A stretch of DNA of 64,000 bases from Pseudomonas helmanticensis (lineage in GTDB: Bacteria; Pseudomonadota; Gammaproteobacteria; Pseudomonadales; Pseudomonadaceae): contig NZ_FXUY01000001.1 of assembly GCF_900182985.1 (NCBI RefSeq), positions 1,178,001 to 1,242,000 of the forward strand, in the 5' to 3' direction. Below the pieces are notes generated by a model that made no database searches, was not told the origin of the DNA, and saw nothing but the letters and a program-made list of their open reading frames with translations. The stretch's first letter is position 1. Each line of letters opens with the position of its first letter. Of the stretch, positions 1 to 9,984 are shown one piece after another. The position numbers and the translations under genes are program-made.

Positions 1-1
1 G

Positions 2-1291
2 CGCGATAAAGCCATGGCCGCCGACTCGCTGAATGCCCTGGCGTTCAGCATGGCCAACGACTTGTACCCGCTGCTGCAGTTTCATCAGGCACTGGTGTTT
101 GCCCAGCGTGAAAATTCGCTGGAGCTGTTGAATGTCTCGGGCCTGTCGCGGCCCAGCGAAGACTCGCCCTATCTGGTGTGGCTGCGCCGGGCCAGTCGTT
201 GGGTCGCGGCGCAGGTGTCCGGCGACGAGCCCGTATGGTTGGCGCAGGACAACGCCGAGCCGCCGGCAGACATCGCCGAAGGCTGGAACGAATGGTGGCC
301 GTCAGGGCTGTGGTGCGTGCCGGTGCAGGATCGTGACAATCAACGCCTCGGCGTGCTGATCATCTTGCTTGAGCAGGAACCGCCCGCCGTGTTGTGGCCG
401 CACCTGAAAGGGCTGGTCGGCACGTGGGCGTATTGCTGGTCGGCGCTGACCCGGCGCAAGCGCTTCAGTCGTTGGCGGCCGAATCGCAAACAACTGCTGC
501 TCGTGGCGCTCGTGATCGCTGCCCTGCTGTTGTTGCCCGTGCGGCAAACCGCGCTGGCACCGACCGAGATTGTCTCGCGGCAGGCGCAGATCATCAGTTC
601 GCCCATCGATGGTGTGATCGAAAAGATCCAGGTTCGTCCCAATCAGCCGGTGGACGCCGGCACACCGCTGTTCTCGCTGGACGAAACCACCCTGCGCAGC
701 CGCGCCGAAGTGCTCGGCAAGGAAGTCGCGGTGGCCGATGCCGAACTGCAAGCGGCCAGCCAGCGCGCCTTCGACAACCCACAGAGCAAGAGCGAGCTGA
801 CCTTGCTCGCCGGCCGTTCACAACAACGTCGCGCGGAACTGGCGGCGGTGCAGGCGCAGCTCAAGCGTACGCAAGTGTTGTCCCCGCGCGGCGGCGTTGC
901 GGTGTTCAGCGACCCTAATGATTGGCTGGGCAAACCGGTGGTGACGGGTGAACGCATCATGCAGGTGGCCGACCCGACGCAACCGGCCATGCTGATTCAA
1001 CTGGCGGTGGCCGATGCCATCGCGCTGGAACCGGGCGCCGAAGTCACGCTGTTCCTCACCGCTTATCCGCTGACACCGCTGAAGGGCAAGATCCTCGAAA
1101 CCAGTTATCAGGCACGGCCGAGCGATGAAGGTGTGGTCGCCTATCGCTTGCTCGCCAGTGTCGACGATGCGCCGGAGCACGCGCGTCTTGGCCTGCACGG
1201 CACGGCGAAGATTTACGGCGGGCGAGTAATGCTCGGTTATTACCTGCTGCGCCGGCCGCTGGCGACGCTGCGTGCGTGGAGCGGTTGGTGA
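2..1291 (+). CDS. GAF-like / HlyD-type membrane adaptor protein (5' partial)
   Basis: The frame is open to the left edge (Arg-Asp-Lys-Ala before the first Met at position 14), so the true start is probably outside the window. About 150 soluble residues resembling a GAF-type sensor domain come first. One hydrophobic membrane segment follows (around QLLLVALVIAALLLLPV), then a periplasmic membrane-fusion part with a biotinyl/lipoyl-like half (SSPIDGVIEKIQV), a short coiled coil and a beta-barrel-like tail. This is the HlyD/RND adaptor layout. The gene is translationally coupled by TGATG to the following M50/HlyD-like gene, so the two products probably form one envelope complex. The exported substrate cannot be told, and any outer-membrane or pump partner would lie upstream of the window. 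Confidence 0.8.
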   Translation, partial: RDKAMAADSLNALAFSMANDLYPLLQFHQALVFAQRENSLELLNVSGLSRPSEDSPYLVWLRRASRWVAAQVSGDEPVWLAQDNAEPPADIAEGWNEWWPSGLWCVPVQDRDNQRLGVLIILLEQEPPAVLWPHLKGLVGTWAYCWSALTRRKRFSRWRPNRKQLLLVALVIAALLLLPVRQTALAPTEIVSRQAQIISSPIDGVIEKIQVRPNQPVDAGTPLFSLDETTLRSRAEVLGKEVAVADAELQAASQRAFDNPQSKSELTLLAGRSQQRRAELAAVQAQLKRTQVLSPRGGVAVFSDPNDWLGKPVVTGERIMQVADPTQPAMLIQLAVADAIALEPGAEVTLFLTAYPLTPLKGKILETSYQARPSDEGVVAYRLLASVDDAPEHARLGLHGTAKIYGGRVMLGYYLLRRPLATLRAWSGW

Positions 1292-3387
1292 TGCTCGACC
1301 CGGCCGATCTGCCCGTACCGCCACTGCGTGAAGACCTGCGCCTGAGCGAAGCGGCGCATGGTAGCGACGGTGAGCCGGCATGGGTGATTCAGGACACGGT
1401 AATCAACCGCTTCTACCGTATCGGCTGGCTGGAATTCGAATGCCTGCTGCGCTGGGGGCAATCGCCGCGCATCATCAGCGCGCAGATTGCCGAGGGCACC
1501 GCGCTGAAACCGGACGTCGAGCAGGTCCTCGATTTCCGCCAGTTTCTCGAACAGCACCAGTTATTGCGCGCCGGCCCCGCAGCCCTTGAGCGCTTGAAGA
1601 GTAAAAGCGAGGAAGGCAGTTGGCTGACCTGGCGCTGGTGGCTTCACCACTACCTGTTTTTCCGCATTCCACTGCTGCGCCCACAACAACCTTTGCAGTA
1701 TCTGGCGCGGGCGCTGGGTTGGCTGTTTCATCCGCTGACCGGGATTATCGTGCTGAGCCTGAGCCTGCTCGGGATCATTCTGGTGTTGCAACAGTGGGAC
1801 GTGTTCACCAGCGCGGTGGTCGAGTCGTTTTCCACCGAAGGCCTGTTCAGTTTTGCCCTGGCGCTGATCGTCGCGAAAACCCTGCATGAACTCGGGCACG
1901 CCTTGGTCGCCACCCGCCTGGGTTTGCGCGTCGGGCACATGGGCATTGCCTTTGTGGTGATGTGGCCGATGCTCTACACCGACACCGGCGAGAGCTGGAA
2001 GCTCAGTCGTTCGCGGCAACGCTTGGCGATTGCCTCGGCAGGCATCGTCACCGAGTTGTCGCTGGCCGGGCTGTCGACATTGGGCTGGGCGGTTTGCGAT
2101 CCGGGTGCGTTGCGCAACGCGCTGCTGTATCTGGCGACCACCAGCTGGCTGCTCTCGCTGGCCCTGAATGCCAGCCCGTTCATGCGTTTCGACGGTTATT
2201 TCATTCTGTCCGACCTGCTGGATTTCCCTAACCTGCACGAGCGCGCCTCGGCGCTGGCGCGGGTGACGTTGCGGCGCAATCTGTTGGGTTTGCGCGAAGA
2301 CTGGCCGGAGACGTTCCCGACCGGACAACGGCGTTTGCTGGTGACTTTCGCAATCATCACCTGGGTTTACCGCTTGGTGCTGTTTCTGGGGATCGCGCTG
2401 GCGGTCTATCTGTTCTTCTTCAAGGTCTTGGGGATCTTCCTGTTCATGGTCGAACTGTCGTGGTTTATCGCCCTGCCCGTGATGCGTGAGCTAGGCCACT
2501 GGTGGAAAAACCGCGCGGCCATTGCAAGCCGCCGCAAAGTCGCGTTCTACGCTGTATTGCTGGCGATCCTCGTCGCTCTGGCGATCCCGTGGCGCACGCA
2601 GATCGATGCGGTCGGCGTGGCCCGCGCCGAGCACCAATTGCGGGTGTATGCGCCCTACCCGGCGCGCCTGCAATCGATTCACCCGGATGGCCCGGTCAAG
2701 GCCGGCGAGACGTTGATCACCCTCGACGAACCGGACATCGCGTCGCGCCTGCACACCAGCGAAGCCAGCGCGCGCAGCTACGAAGCACGGCTGTCGGGGT
2801 TGATCGCCGATCCGGGCGGCCTGGCTGAAGATGCGGTGACTCGCCAGCGCCTCAACGTGCAATTCGAAGAAGCCCGCGCCGCTCGTTCGGAAATCGCCCG
2901 GTTGAACCTGCAAACGCCATTCGCGGGGATCTGGCTGGACGTCAAGACGGACTGGAAACCCGGGCAATGGGTCGGTCGCCAGGAATCGCTGGGCATGCTG
3001 ATCGATCCGCGCAGTTGGCAAGTCGATGCGTATGTCGCGCAGGATCAAGTGCATCGTATGGCTGCCGGTGATCGCGTGCGTTTTTATCCCGACGGCCAGA
3101 CCACACCGCGGTCCGGCCGGGTTTTACAGATCGGCAGCACCCGCGCCAGTCAGTTGTCGCATCGCATGCTGTCGTCACGTTTTGGTGGGCCGGTACCGAC
3201 AACCAACGCTGAGCATTCGCTGATTCCGAGCAGTGCGTTGTTTCAGGTGTTGATTCAACTGGACGAGCCACTGCCGAGCCTGTGCGAGACACGTGGGCAT
3301 TTGAAGATCGAAGGTGAACGCCGCAGCCTGCTTGGCGATGGCGCAACACACGTCCTCGCCGTACTGATGCGCGAAAGCGGTTTTTGA
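1291..3387 (+). CDS. PqqD-like / M50 site-2-protease-like / HlyD-like membrane protein
   Basis: I take the ATG at 1291, which shares one base with the stop of the preceding gene (TGATG); an in-frame GTG at 1276 is the alternative. The protein is about 698 residues. The N-terminus looks PqqD-like (VINRFYRIGWLEFECL). A polytopic membrane core carries the zinc-protease motif HELGH (H199, E200, H203) and, later, the motif around ASPFMRFDGY typical of M50 families. The C-terminal third has a lipoyl/HlyD-like periplasmic hairpin (RLQSIHPDGPVKAGETLITL). Proteins of this architecture are annotated as M50 family or HlyD-like efflux components. Whether it cleaves anything is unknown. It probably works with the adaptor encoded just upstream. 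Confidence 0.82.
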   Translation: MLDPADLPVPPLREDLRLSEAAHGSDGEPAWVIQDTVINRFYRIGWLEFECLLRWGQSPRIISAQIAEGTALKPDVEQVLDFRQFLEQHQLLRAGPAALERLKSKSEEGSWLTWRWWLHHYLFFRIPLLRPQQPLQYLARALGWLFHPLTGIIVLSLSLLGIILVLQQWDVFTSAVVESFSTEGLFSFALALIVAKTLHELGHALVATRLGLRVGHMGIAFVVMWPMLYTDTGESWKLSRSRQRLAIASAGIVTELSLAGLSTLGWAVCDPGALRNALLYLATTSWLLSLALNASPFMRFDGYFILSDLLDFPNLHERASALARVTLRRNLLGLREDWPETFPTGQRRLLVTFAIITWVYRLVLFLGIALAVYLFFFKVLGIFLFMVELSWFIALPVMRELGHWWKNRAAIASRRKVAFYAVLLAILVALAIPWRTQIDAVGVARAEHQLRVYAPYPARLQSIHPDGPVKAGETLITLDEPDIASRLHTSEASARSYEARLSGLIADPGGLAEDAVTRQRLNVQFEEARAARSEIARLNLQTPFAGIWLDVKTDWKPGQWVGRQESLGMLIDPRSWQVDAYVAQDQVHRMAAGDRVRFYPDGQTTPRSGRVLQIGSTRASQLSHRMLSSRFGGPVPTTNAEHSLIPSSALFQVLIQLDEPLPSLCETRGHLKIEGERRSLLGDGATHVLAVLMRESGF

Positions 3388-3468
3388 CGCAAAGGTATGC
3401 ACCTGAAACCCTGAAGAACCTGTGCCAGTGGAGAACCTGTGCCACAGAGGTTGTTGTATTTCGATACC

Positions 3469-5160
3469 TCAGCCAGCGACGACGAAGATGATGATCGGCC
3501 CGCACACGGCCAGCAGGACGTTGGAAATCGCATAGCACACGGTGAAACCGATTACCGGGGTGTTACTCCCCGATTGTTCGATGATCTTGTTCATCGACGC
3601 TGCTTCAGTCTGTGCCCCGGCCAGCGCGCCAAACAGGATCATCGGGTGTAGGCGCAGCACGTAGCGGCCGAAGTACAACGCCACCAACGGCGGCAAGATC
3701 GTCACCACCGCGCCGGACACCAACAGCGCCAGGCCCTGCTCCTTCATCGCGGCAAACGCTGCCGGCCCCGCCAGCAAACCGACCACCGCGCCGAATGCCG
3801 TCAAACCAAATTCGGAAAACGCCCATTGCGCGGCCGGTGGCAGCGCGCCGATTTCCGGGTGGCGCGAGTTGTACCAGCCGATTACCAGCGCCGCGACCAA
3901 CACCCCGCCGCCAATGCCCAGCTCCACCGGTATCATGCCGATGTGCGTCGACAACAATCCCAGCAGCGAACCGAAAACCATGCCCAACGTGTGCATGGCG
4001 ATATCACTCTTGTAGTTGTTTTTACGGATGCGCCCCAGACGTTTGGCCACCGCTTCAACGCTCGCGGTACGCCCGGTCAATGTCAACACATCACCGCGAC
4101 GCAGCACCGTGTTGGGCAGCAACGGCAGCTCGTAACCCTGCCGCGAAATGGTATTGACGAAACATCCCAGGCGCCCGTCGCTCGCCAGTCGGGTCTTGGC
4201 CTGGTGAATGGTTTTGCCGGCAAACTCCGCCGAGGTCAGCACGATGTCCACCTCACGCGTCGGAAAGGACAAGGATTCCGGATGATCGATTTCCGGTCCG
4301 ACCCAATGGCTCAACGTGCCGACCGCATCGCGCAAGGCATACACACCGACGACATCGCCGGCCATCAGCACGAAGTTTTCATCGCGCTCGATGACTTGCC
4401 CGGCGCGAACCACGCGTTCGACCGTCAACGAGTCATGCAGCTTTTCAAAATCGACGATGCGTTGGCCATCCGCCTGACCATTGCTCGCCACCTGATGCGC
4501 CCTGACGACAATGCGCGTATAGGGCACGGTGATCGCCTCTTCTTCCTTGGCGATACCCAGTTCCAGCTCCAGTTCCCGCGCCGATTCGCGCAAATTCACG
4601 CCGAGCAGTTTCGGCGCGATGCTGCCGACAAACACGATCAGGCCGATGGTGCCGAACAGGTAGGTAATCGCATAGGCGATCGCCATGTGGCTGTTGAGTT
4701 GCGCCTTGGCTGCCGCGGCGAGGCTCAATTGATTGATTGCACTGGTCGCGGTGCCCATGATCGCCGTGTCGGTCAGCGCGCCGGCGCCTAGCCCTGCGGT
4801 AAACCCGGCGTCGAAATCGAACACCGAATACATCAGCAGAATCGCCCCCAGCGCGGTGCCACAGAGCACCACCGAGAGCAGCACCAGTTTCAGCGTGCCG
4901 CGATTCAGACTGCCGAAAAACTCCGGCCCGCTCTTGAAGCCGACGGCATAGATGAACATCACGAAAAACACCGACTTCAATCCCGCCGGGACTTCCAGGC
5001 CGATCTGGCCGATCAGCAGCCCCATCAATAACGCGCCGGCCACCGAGCCCAGATGAAAGCTGCCGATATGAATGCGTCCGATGAAGACGCCCAGTGCGAT
5101 CGCCAGGAACACCGCGATTTCCGGGTCAGTGCGTAGCGCGTGCAGAATGAAATCGAGCAT
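3469..5160 (-). CDS. AspT/YidE-type aspartate:alanine exchanger family transporter
   Basis: This 563-residue inner-membrane protein has two halves of hydrophobic helices flanking a central soluble region with two TrkA-C (RCK-C)-like domains (VDIVLTSAEFAGKTIHQA and a preceding copy). That is the AspT/YbjL/YidE duplication layout. Family members include the aspartate:alanine antiporter AspT, but many have unknown substrates, so the substrate here is not assigned. The ATG at 5160 is preceded on the minus strand by GCAAGGAGTC, a good ribosome-binding site. It follows the MscS gene by 24 bases on the same strand, which suggests co-transcription. Confidence 0.88.
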   Translation of the reverse strand: MLDFILHALRTDPEIAVFLAIALGVFIGRIHIGSFHLGSVAGALLMGLLIGQIGLEVPAGLKSVFFVMFIYAVGFKSGPEFFGSLNRGTLKLVLLSVVLCGTALGAILLMYSVFDFDAGFTAGLGAGALTDTAIMGTATSAINQLSLAAAAKAQLNSHMAIAYAITYLFGTIGLIVFVGSIAPKLLGVNLRESARELELELGIAKEEEAITVPYTRIVVRAHQVASNGQADGQRIVDFEKLHDSLTVERVVRAGQVIERDENFVLMAGDVVGVYALRDAVGTLSHWVGPEIDHPESLSFPTREVDIVLTSAEFAGKTIHQAKTRLASDGRLGCFVNTISRQGYELPLLPNTVLRRGDVLTLTGRTASVEAVAKRLGRIRKNNYKSDIAMHTLGMVFGSLLGLLSTHIGMIPVELGIGGGVLVAALVIGWYNSRHPEIGALPPAAQWAFSEFGLTAFGAVVGLLAGPAAFAAMKEQGLALLVSGAVVTILPPLVALYFGRYVLRLHPMILFGALAGAQTEAASMNKIIEQSGSNTPVIGFTVCYAISNVLLAVCGPIIIFVVAG

Positions 5161-5184
5161 GTCGCGGACTCCTTGCGGCGGCGG

Positions 5185-6798
5185 TCACTGGTCTTTCGGC
5201 GGTTGCGCGGGGGCGGTGTACCACTTGTCTTTCGGCACCCACTTCTCTTGCTGCGGATCGCCCAGGTAATGCGGCGACATGATCTGCACGCCGTACTCGT
5301 TGAACACGTCCTGAATGTTGGCGTGGAGCATGCTCAGCAGCACTGCACGCGGTCGCGGCTGGCTCGGAATAGCCTGCGCCACCAAGCGGTATTCGGGATA
5401 GAAATCCGATAACGCCGTCTGGAACACCTGCGCCGGCGGATCTTCGAGAACCCCCGGCGTGCGGTGCGCCGCCTCCAGCAACATCGCCTCGACCTGGCGC
5501 CACGGCGTGTCGTAACCGATGGTCACCACCGTATCGACCACGTAACCCGGGCCTTGCACGGTGCGCGAATAGTTTTTGGTGACGGTGCCGGTGATCATCG
5601 AATTGGGCAGCGTCAGCACTTCGCCCAACCCGGTGCGAATGCGCGTGGTGAACATGCCCAGCTCAGTCACGGTGCCCTCGTATTCGCCAATCTTGACGAA
5701 CTCGCCGGGGCGCAAAGTACGCGTGTAAGTCAGGATCAAACCGGCGGCGGCCTGCCCGACCACACTGGTCGCACCGAGAGAAATCATCAGGCCGATCAGC
5801 ACCGACAGGCCCTTGAACGCATCGGTGCCCGCCCCCGGCAGATACGGATAGGCCATCGCCAGGGCAAACAGCCAGATAGCCAGCGCCGTCAGGCGTTGCG
5901 TCGGTTGCAGGGTTTCGTGGTTCAGCCAACTGAATGTGCCCGGCATCGCCATGCGCCGCAAAATCCGCCGGGTAAACGCCGTCACGCCACGGGCAATAAA
6001 GAATATCGCCAGCGCCACGCCCAGCCCGGGAATCGCCCCGACAATGCCCTGCAGCAGGTAGCCGGCGAGTTCGAACAGATAGTTATTGAGGCTTTCACCC
6101 CATGGCCGCGTGTAGGGAAATCGCGACAGGACGAAGCCGAGCCATTCATAGGTCAGTAGCAAAATCACCAGCCAGCGCAGCAACAACAGAAAACGACTGA
6201 CCAGCGGATAGAGAAAATTCGAATCGATCAGTTGCACGCGCCCGACTTTCAGCGCCTGGGTGTGGCGATCCATCAGCGCCGGCAGTTTGGCCAGCAACTT
6301 GCGCCGCAGATACGCCAGGCACCAGAGCAAGCTCAGATAGATCAGCGTGGCCACGGCCGCCAGCGCCAGCGAGCGCACGATCATTTGCAGGTTGCGCGCT
6401 TCACGGGTTTCGGTGACCACCTGACGCAGTTTTTCCGCCGCGCCCTCGGCCGCCTGTTGCACCGACGAGTACGCCAGGGCATCGACATCCTGCGGCGCGA
6501 CGATGAACGCGCGCTTGTCACCGATCAGCACCATGTAGCTGTTCTGGATCGCATCCGTGGTGATCGCCAGCGAGGCGTCTTCATCCAGCGCCTCGCTGAT
6601 GACCATCTTCGCCCGCTTGACCCGTGACGCCGGCGCCTCGCCCAGAATGCTTGCGCGAAACAGCATGATGCTGCGGTTCGCGACCTTCAGCTCTACCGCT
6701 TCATCCGCCGGTTTTGCCACGTCATCGGCCGCCCAGCCGAGCCCGTTCCAAAGCACTGCGAACACCACCATCGATACCGCCAGCAGCCTGCTTCGCAT
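5185..6798 (-). CDS. MscS-family mechanosensitive ion channel
   Basis: This is a 537-residue protein. An N-terminal signal sequence (MRSRLLAVSMVVFAVLWNGL ending near GWAAD) is followed by a periplasmic domain with a coiled-coil-like stretch, then several membrane helices, and the MscS core. The pore helix and beta domain are visible as LMISLGATSVVGQAAAGLIL followed by RPGEFVKIGEYEGTVTELG and TLPNSMITG, which are the diagnostic MscS signatures. It is expected to gate on membrane tension and protect against hypo-osmotic shock. The large periplasmic extension is like the bigger MscS paralogues (YnaI/YbdG/MscK-like), not minimal MscS. Confidence 0.9.
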   Translation of the reverse strand: MRSRLLAVSMVVFAVLWNGLGWAADDVAKPADEAVELKVANRSIMLFRASILGEAPASRVKRAKMVISEALDEDASLAITTDAIQNSYMVLIGDKRAFIVAPQDVDALAYSSVQQAAEGAAEKLRQVVTETREARNLQMIVRSLALAAVATLIYLSLLWCLAYLRRKLLAKLPALMDRHTQALKVGRVQLIDSNFLYPLVSRFLLLLRWLVILLLTYEWLGFVLSRFPYTRPWGESLNNYLFELAGYLLQGIVGAIPGLGVALAIFFIARGVTAFTRRILRRMAMPGTFSWLNHETLQPTQRLTALAIWLFALAMAYPYLPGAGTDAFKGLSVLIGLMISLGATSVVGQAAAGLILTYTRTLRPGEFVKIGEYEGTVTELGMFTTRIRTGLGEVLTLPNSMITGTVTKNYSRTVQGPGYVVDTVVTIGYDTPWRQVEAMLLEAAHRTPGVLEDPPAQVFQTALSDFYPEYRLVAQAIPSQPRPRAVLLSMLHANIQDVFNEYGVQIMSPHYLGDPQQEKWVPKDKWYTAPAQPPKDQ

Positions 6799-6874
6799 GC
6801 GCCTTGTTCCTTACGCCCAAGTGTCAGAGATGGATACGTAAGCCAGCGTAGTTGAGCGATAAACGGTTGTCAGA

Positions 6875-7990
6875 TTACGGCAGGGTTTCTTCGTTGCCGT
6901 CGTCCAGCACCCGTGTGACCTCCGCTGGCTGATACACCCAGCCGATGAACAATTCGTAACCGACGGCGAGAATCACCGGGCCGGTGAACAAGCCGATGAT
7001 CCCGCTGGTGACCATGCCACCGAGCGCACCGATCAACACCACCGGCATCGGCACCGCAACACCGCGCCCGAGCAGCATCGGTTTGAGGACGTTGTCGGAA
7101 AGCCCGGCAATGATGATCCAGACGGTGAAGATGATCGTGCCGGCACTGACGCCGTCCTGAGCGAACACATAGATCACCACGGGCACGGTGATCAGCAGAA
7201 CTGGCAGTTGCATGATGCCCAGCAGCAGCACCATCAAAGCCAGAATGCCGGCGGCCGGAATGCCCATGATCACCAGCGCGACACCGATCAGCAACATCTG
7301 AATAAACGCGATCCCCACCACGCCTTGCGCCACGGCGCGAATGGTCGAGGTGCACAGTTCGGCGATCTGCGGGCCACGCACCGGGCCGGAAATCCGCGTG
7401 GTAATCGCCACCGCAGTGCGATGCCCGCGCTCACCATGGGTCATGATCACCCCGGCAACGATCAAGGCAATGACGAACACCACAATCCCGGCACCGACAC
7501 CGGCGGCGTGATGCAGCAGCACCTTGCCCCAACTGGACAGGTGCGGCGCCAGTTCCTTGAACGCCCAGCTCAGGTCTTGCGAGGCGTGTTGCCAGATACC
7601 GAACAGTGGCGCGCCAATCAGCGGCCAGTTCTCGACGCTGGCCGGTGGCGGCGGGATCTCGAACTGTTGCGCTTCCATGGTGTGCATGCCGACTTTCACC
7701 GAATCGGCAACGGACGCCCCGAGCAGGCTCAGCGGCACCATCAGAATCAGCAGCCCCAGCAACACCAGAACGATGGCGGCCCAACCGTAGCGATTGCCGA
7801 GCCTGGCGCCGAGTTTCTGATTGAGTGGATACAAGGTGATCGCCAGGATCAGCGCCCACAGCATGACGTTGAGAAACGGATGGAAGATGTCGAAACAGAA
7901 CAGCACTAGCGTGGTGATCAACCCGGCGCGAATCAGCACGTCCAGCAATGCTCTGGAGCTATTGAAGGTGAGCAGCGGTTTTTCTTCCAT
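6875..7990 (-). CDS. AI-2E family (PerM/YdiK-like) membrane transporter
   Basis: This polytopic inner-membrane protein of 371 residues has the typical AI-2E-family arrangement: paired N-terminal helices, a soluble segment, and a cluster of C-terminal helices containing AGLSDNVLKPMLLGRG and GLFTGPVILAVG. A clear AGGAGA ribosome-binding site precedes the ATG. The family includes TqsA (autoinducer-2 export), Na+/H+ antiporters and uncharacterised permeases, so no substrate is assigned. It lies upstream of mscS and aspT in the transcription direction, with a 76-base gap to the MscS gene. Confidence 0.9.
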   Translation of the reverse strand: MEEKPLLTFNSSRALLDVLIRAGLITTLVLFCFDIFHPFLNVMLWALILAITLYPLNQKLGARLGNRYGWAAIVLVLLGLLILMVPLSLLGASVADSVKVGMHTMEAQQFEIPPPPASVENWPLIGAPLFGIWQHASQDLSWAFKELAPHLSSWGKVLLHHAAGVGAGIVVFVIALIVAGVIMTHGERGHRTAVAITTRISGPVRGPQIAELCTSTIRAVAQGVVGIAFIQMLLIGVALVIMGIPAAGILALMVLLLGIMQLPVLLITVPVVIYVFAQDGVSAGTIIFTVWIIIAGLSDNVLKPMLLGRGVAVPMPVVLIGALGGMVTSGIIGLFTGPVILAVGYELFIGWVYQPAEVTRVLDDGNEETLP

Positions 7991-8198
7991 AGCGGTTCTC
8001 CTGACCAGGACTGTTCACTCGATGCCGTTGATTGACCGACTGGCTGAGCCTAGAACACATCTGCGGTATCAGCGGCATTTTGTCCCTGTTGTCAGAACCG
8101 GACTCGCAGAGCTGTCCGCAACAAACCCGACCATTGACTGGTGTACTGGCCAAAGCACGTCTAAAACTGATGCAGGTCCATCTATAAGGAAGTAACGG

Positions 8199-9476
8199 AT
8201 GAAATCCACGCATTCGCTGATCATTCTTGCCTTGGCTGGCAGCGCCGGCCAAGTGTCGGCAGGCGGCATTCAACTGTATGAAGCCGGACAGGAAGGCGCA
8301 GGACTGGCCAACGCCGGCTCGGCGGCGCTGGCCACCGACCCTAGCGTATTGATGAGCAACCCCGCCGGTATTGCTGCGCTCAAGGGCACGCAGATCAGCC
8401 TGACCGGGCAAGCGGTGCTCGGTGGCTTGGGCTTCGATCGTGACAGCGACAATGATTATTCCGGCAACGAGGGCGGCAATCCGCTGCCGATACTGCCCGG
8501 CAGTAGTTTCTTCATCAGCCATGAGGTCAATGACCGCGCCAGCATCGGCTTCGGCCTGTACGGCAATTTCGGCCTGAGCGTGAAATACGACGACGATTGG
8601 GCCGGGCGTTATTTCACTCAGGAATCGACACTGATCGGCATCTCGATGCAGCCGACGTTCGCCTACAAGATCACTGACGACCTGTCGATGGGCATCGGCC
8701 CGCGCCTGGTCTACGGCTACTACTACACGAAACTGGCGGTCGACAATAACGCCTTCCTGCCGGGCACGCCGTTCCAGCAAGATGGCAACGTGCAATACAA
8801 GGACACCGACACCGGCGTGGGCATCAACCTCGGTCTGCGCTATCAGGTGGACCCGCGCACTACGCTCGGTTTCGCCTACACCAGCAAGGTCAAGCTTGAG
8901 TTCAAGGACTCACCCTCGGCCCACGGCATTCGCAATCCGCTGCTCAATCTGGCGCTGTCGCGGCTGGATGTCGACGAGCTGGAGATCGACATGAACATCC
9001 CCCAGAGCGCGACCCTGAGCATCGCCCATCAATTGAACGAGCAATGGACGCTGTTGAGTTCGGTGAACTGGCAGGACTGGAGCGATTTTGCCGACATCGG
9101 GGTGTCGGTGGATTCGGCAGCCGGTGACGTCTCCCGTTCGGTGGATCGCAAGTATCAGGACACCTGGCACCTGTCGATTGGTGCACAAAACCAGATCAGC
9201 CCAAAGCTGCGCTGGAACATGGGCATCGGCTATGACAGCTCCGCCGTCAAAGACAAGGACCGCACCGTCGACAATCCGATGAACGAGACCTGGCGGCTGG
9301 CGACAGGCATCAGCTACAAACTCGCCGAAGACACCGACCTCAACCTCAATTATACCCTGGTCTGGCTGGGCGACATGGATGTGCAGCAAAGTAAGCGTAA
9401 TGGCCAGACGCTGTCGGGCAGCTACCCCAACAGTGCCCTGCACATCGTTGGCGGCGGCGTAACGTGGCGGTTTTGA
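8199..9476 (+). CDS. OmpP1/FadL/TodX-type outer-membrane transport protein
   Basis: This 425-residue beta-barrel has a signal peptide (MKSTHSLIILALAGSAGQVSA, cleavage near AGG) followed by the FadL hallmark NAGSAALATDPSVLMSNPAG, the hatch region with its NPA-type motif. It ends in Trp-Arg-Phe, the aromatic C-terminal residue that outer-membrane barrels need for BAM assembly. FadL-type channels take up long-chain fatty acids or other hydrophobic molecules. AAGGAAG lies a few bases before the ATG. Its neighbour downstream is the biosynthetic cluster, but the AT-rich gap and the inverted repeat after its stop argue that it is a separate unit. Confidence 0.92.
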   Translation: MKSTHSLIILALAGSAGQVSAGGIQLYEAGQEGAGLANAGSAALATDPSVLMSNPAGIAALKGTQISLTGQAVLGGLGFDRDSDNDYSGNEGGNPLPILPGSSFFISHEVNDRASIGFGLYGNFGLSVKYDDDWAGRYFTQESTLIGISMQPTFAYKITDDLSMGIGPRLVYGYYYTKLAVDNNAFLPGTPFQQDGNVQYKDTDTGVGINLGLRYQVDPRTTLGFAYTSKVKLEFKDSPSAHGIRNPLLNLALSRLDVDELEIDMNIPQSATLSIAHQLNEQWTLLSSVNWQDWSDFADIGVSVDSAAGDVSRSVDRKYQDTWHLSIGAQNQISPKLRWNMGIGYDSSAVKDKDRTVDNPMNETWRLATGISYKLAEDTDLNLNYTLVWLGDMDVQQSKRNGQTLSGSYPNSALHIVGGGVTWRF

Positions 9477-9578
9477 GTCGGGTGCCATTTAGCGGATCGG
9501 GCAACGAGTAAAGTTCTTGAATGAATAACCAGGTGCAGTAGTCGTTATTTCACGTAAACATCAAAAACAATTAAACAT

Positions 9579-9605
9579 GTCAACCCGGCCATGTGCCGGG
9601 TTGAC
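9579..9605 (+). terminator. inverted repeat after the FadL-type gene, possible terminator
   Basis: An 11-base perfect inverted repeat (GTCAACCCGGC and its complement, 5-base loop) lies about 100 bases after the fadL-type stop. A second small repeat (GACGG/CCGTC around CTTTAAA) follows it. There is no clear T-run, so this may be a weak or Rho-assisted terminator or simply a stable 3' end. Confidence 0.45.
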
Positions 9606-9903
9606 GGCTTTAAACCGTCCGGAAACTGACGAGTCAAAGGCGAAACTACTGGGTGTTTGTTGCTCGTTGCACTTGCAAGACTAGCCAAGACAGATACCAC
9701 AATAAATTCCATGAATAATTGCCCATGCAATTAATTGATGCGGCTCGATCATTTGCGTCAGAAAAATAATTTCAAAAAAAACAAAAACCGAAATCCAGCT
9801 CTGACTTTCCAGTTATCTATCATCTGCTTGTTTTTAAAAGATATTTTTATTGATGGCAATTTAATAACCCCCGATTTCGATGAAATTATTTTGGATCCAA
9901 CGC

Positions 9904-9932
9904 GCTTGACAGGCATTTTTCGACTGGGCATA
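9904..9932 (+). promoter_or_regulatory. candidate sigma70 promoter for the biosynthetic cluster
   Basis: A perfect TTGACA (9904-9909) is followed after 17 bases by CATAGT (9927-9932), which matches four of six positions of TATAAT. Transcription would start near 9939 and leave a leader of about 175 bases containing two hairpins before the SDR start codon. This is a prediction from sequence only. Confidence 0.5.
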
Positions 9933-9984
9933 GTCCCGGCGGCTGCAAAGATTGTAACGACTCATTGCAATGTTGGAAGTGCAG

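Noticed and set aside
1276..1290. GTG start for the M50/HlyD-like gene
   Set aside because: The ATG at 1291 forms the typical TGATG coupling with the upstream stop; the GTG gives a 16-base overlap without better signals, though it cannot be excluded.
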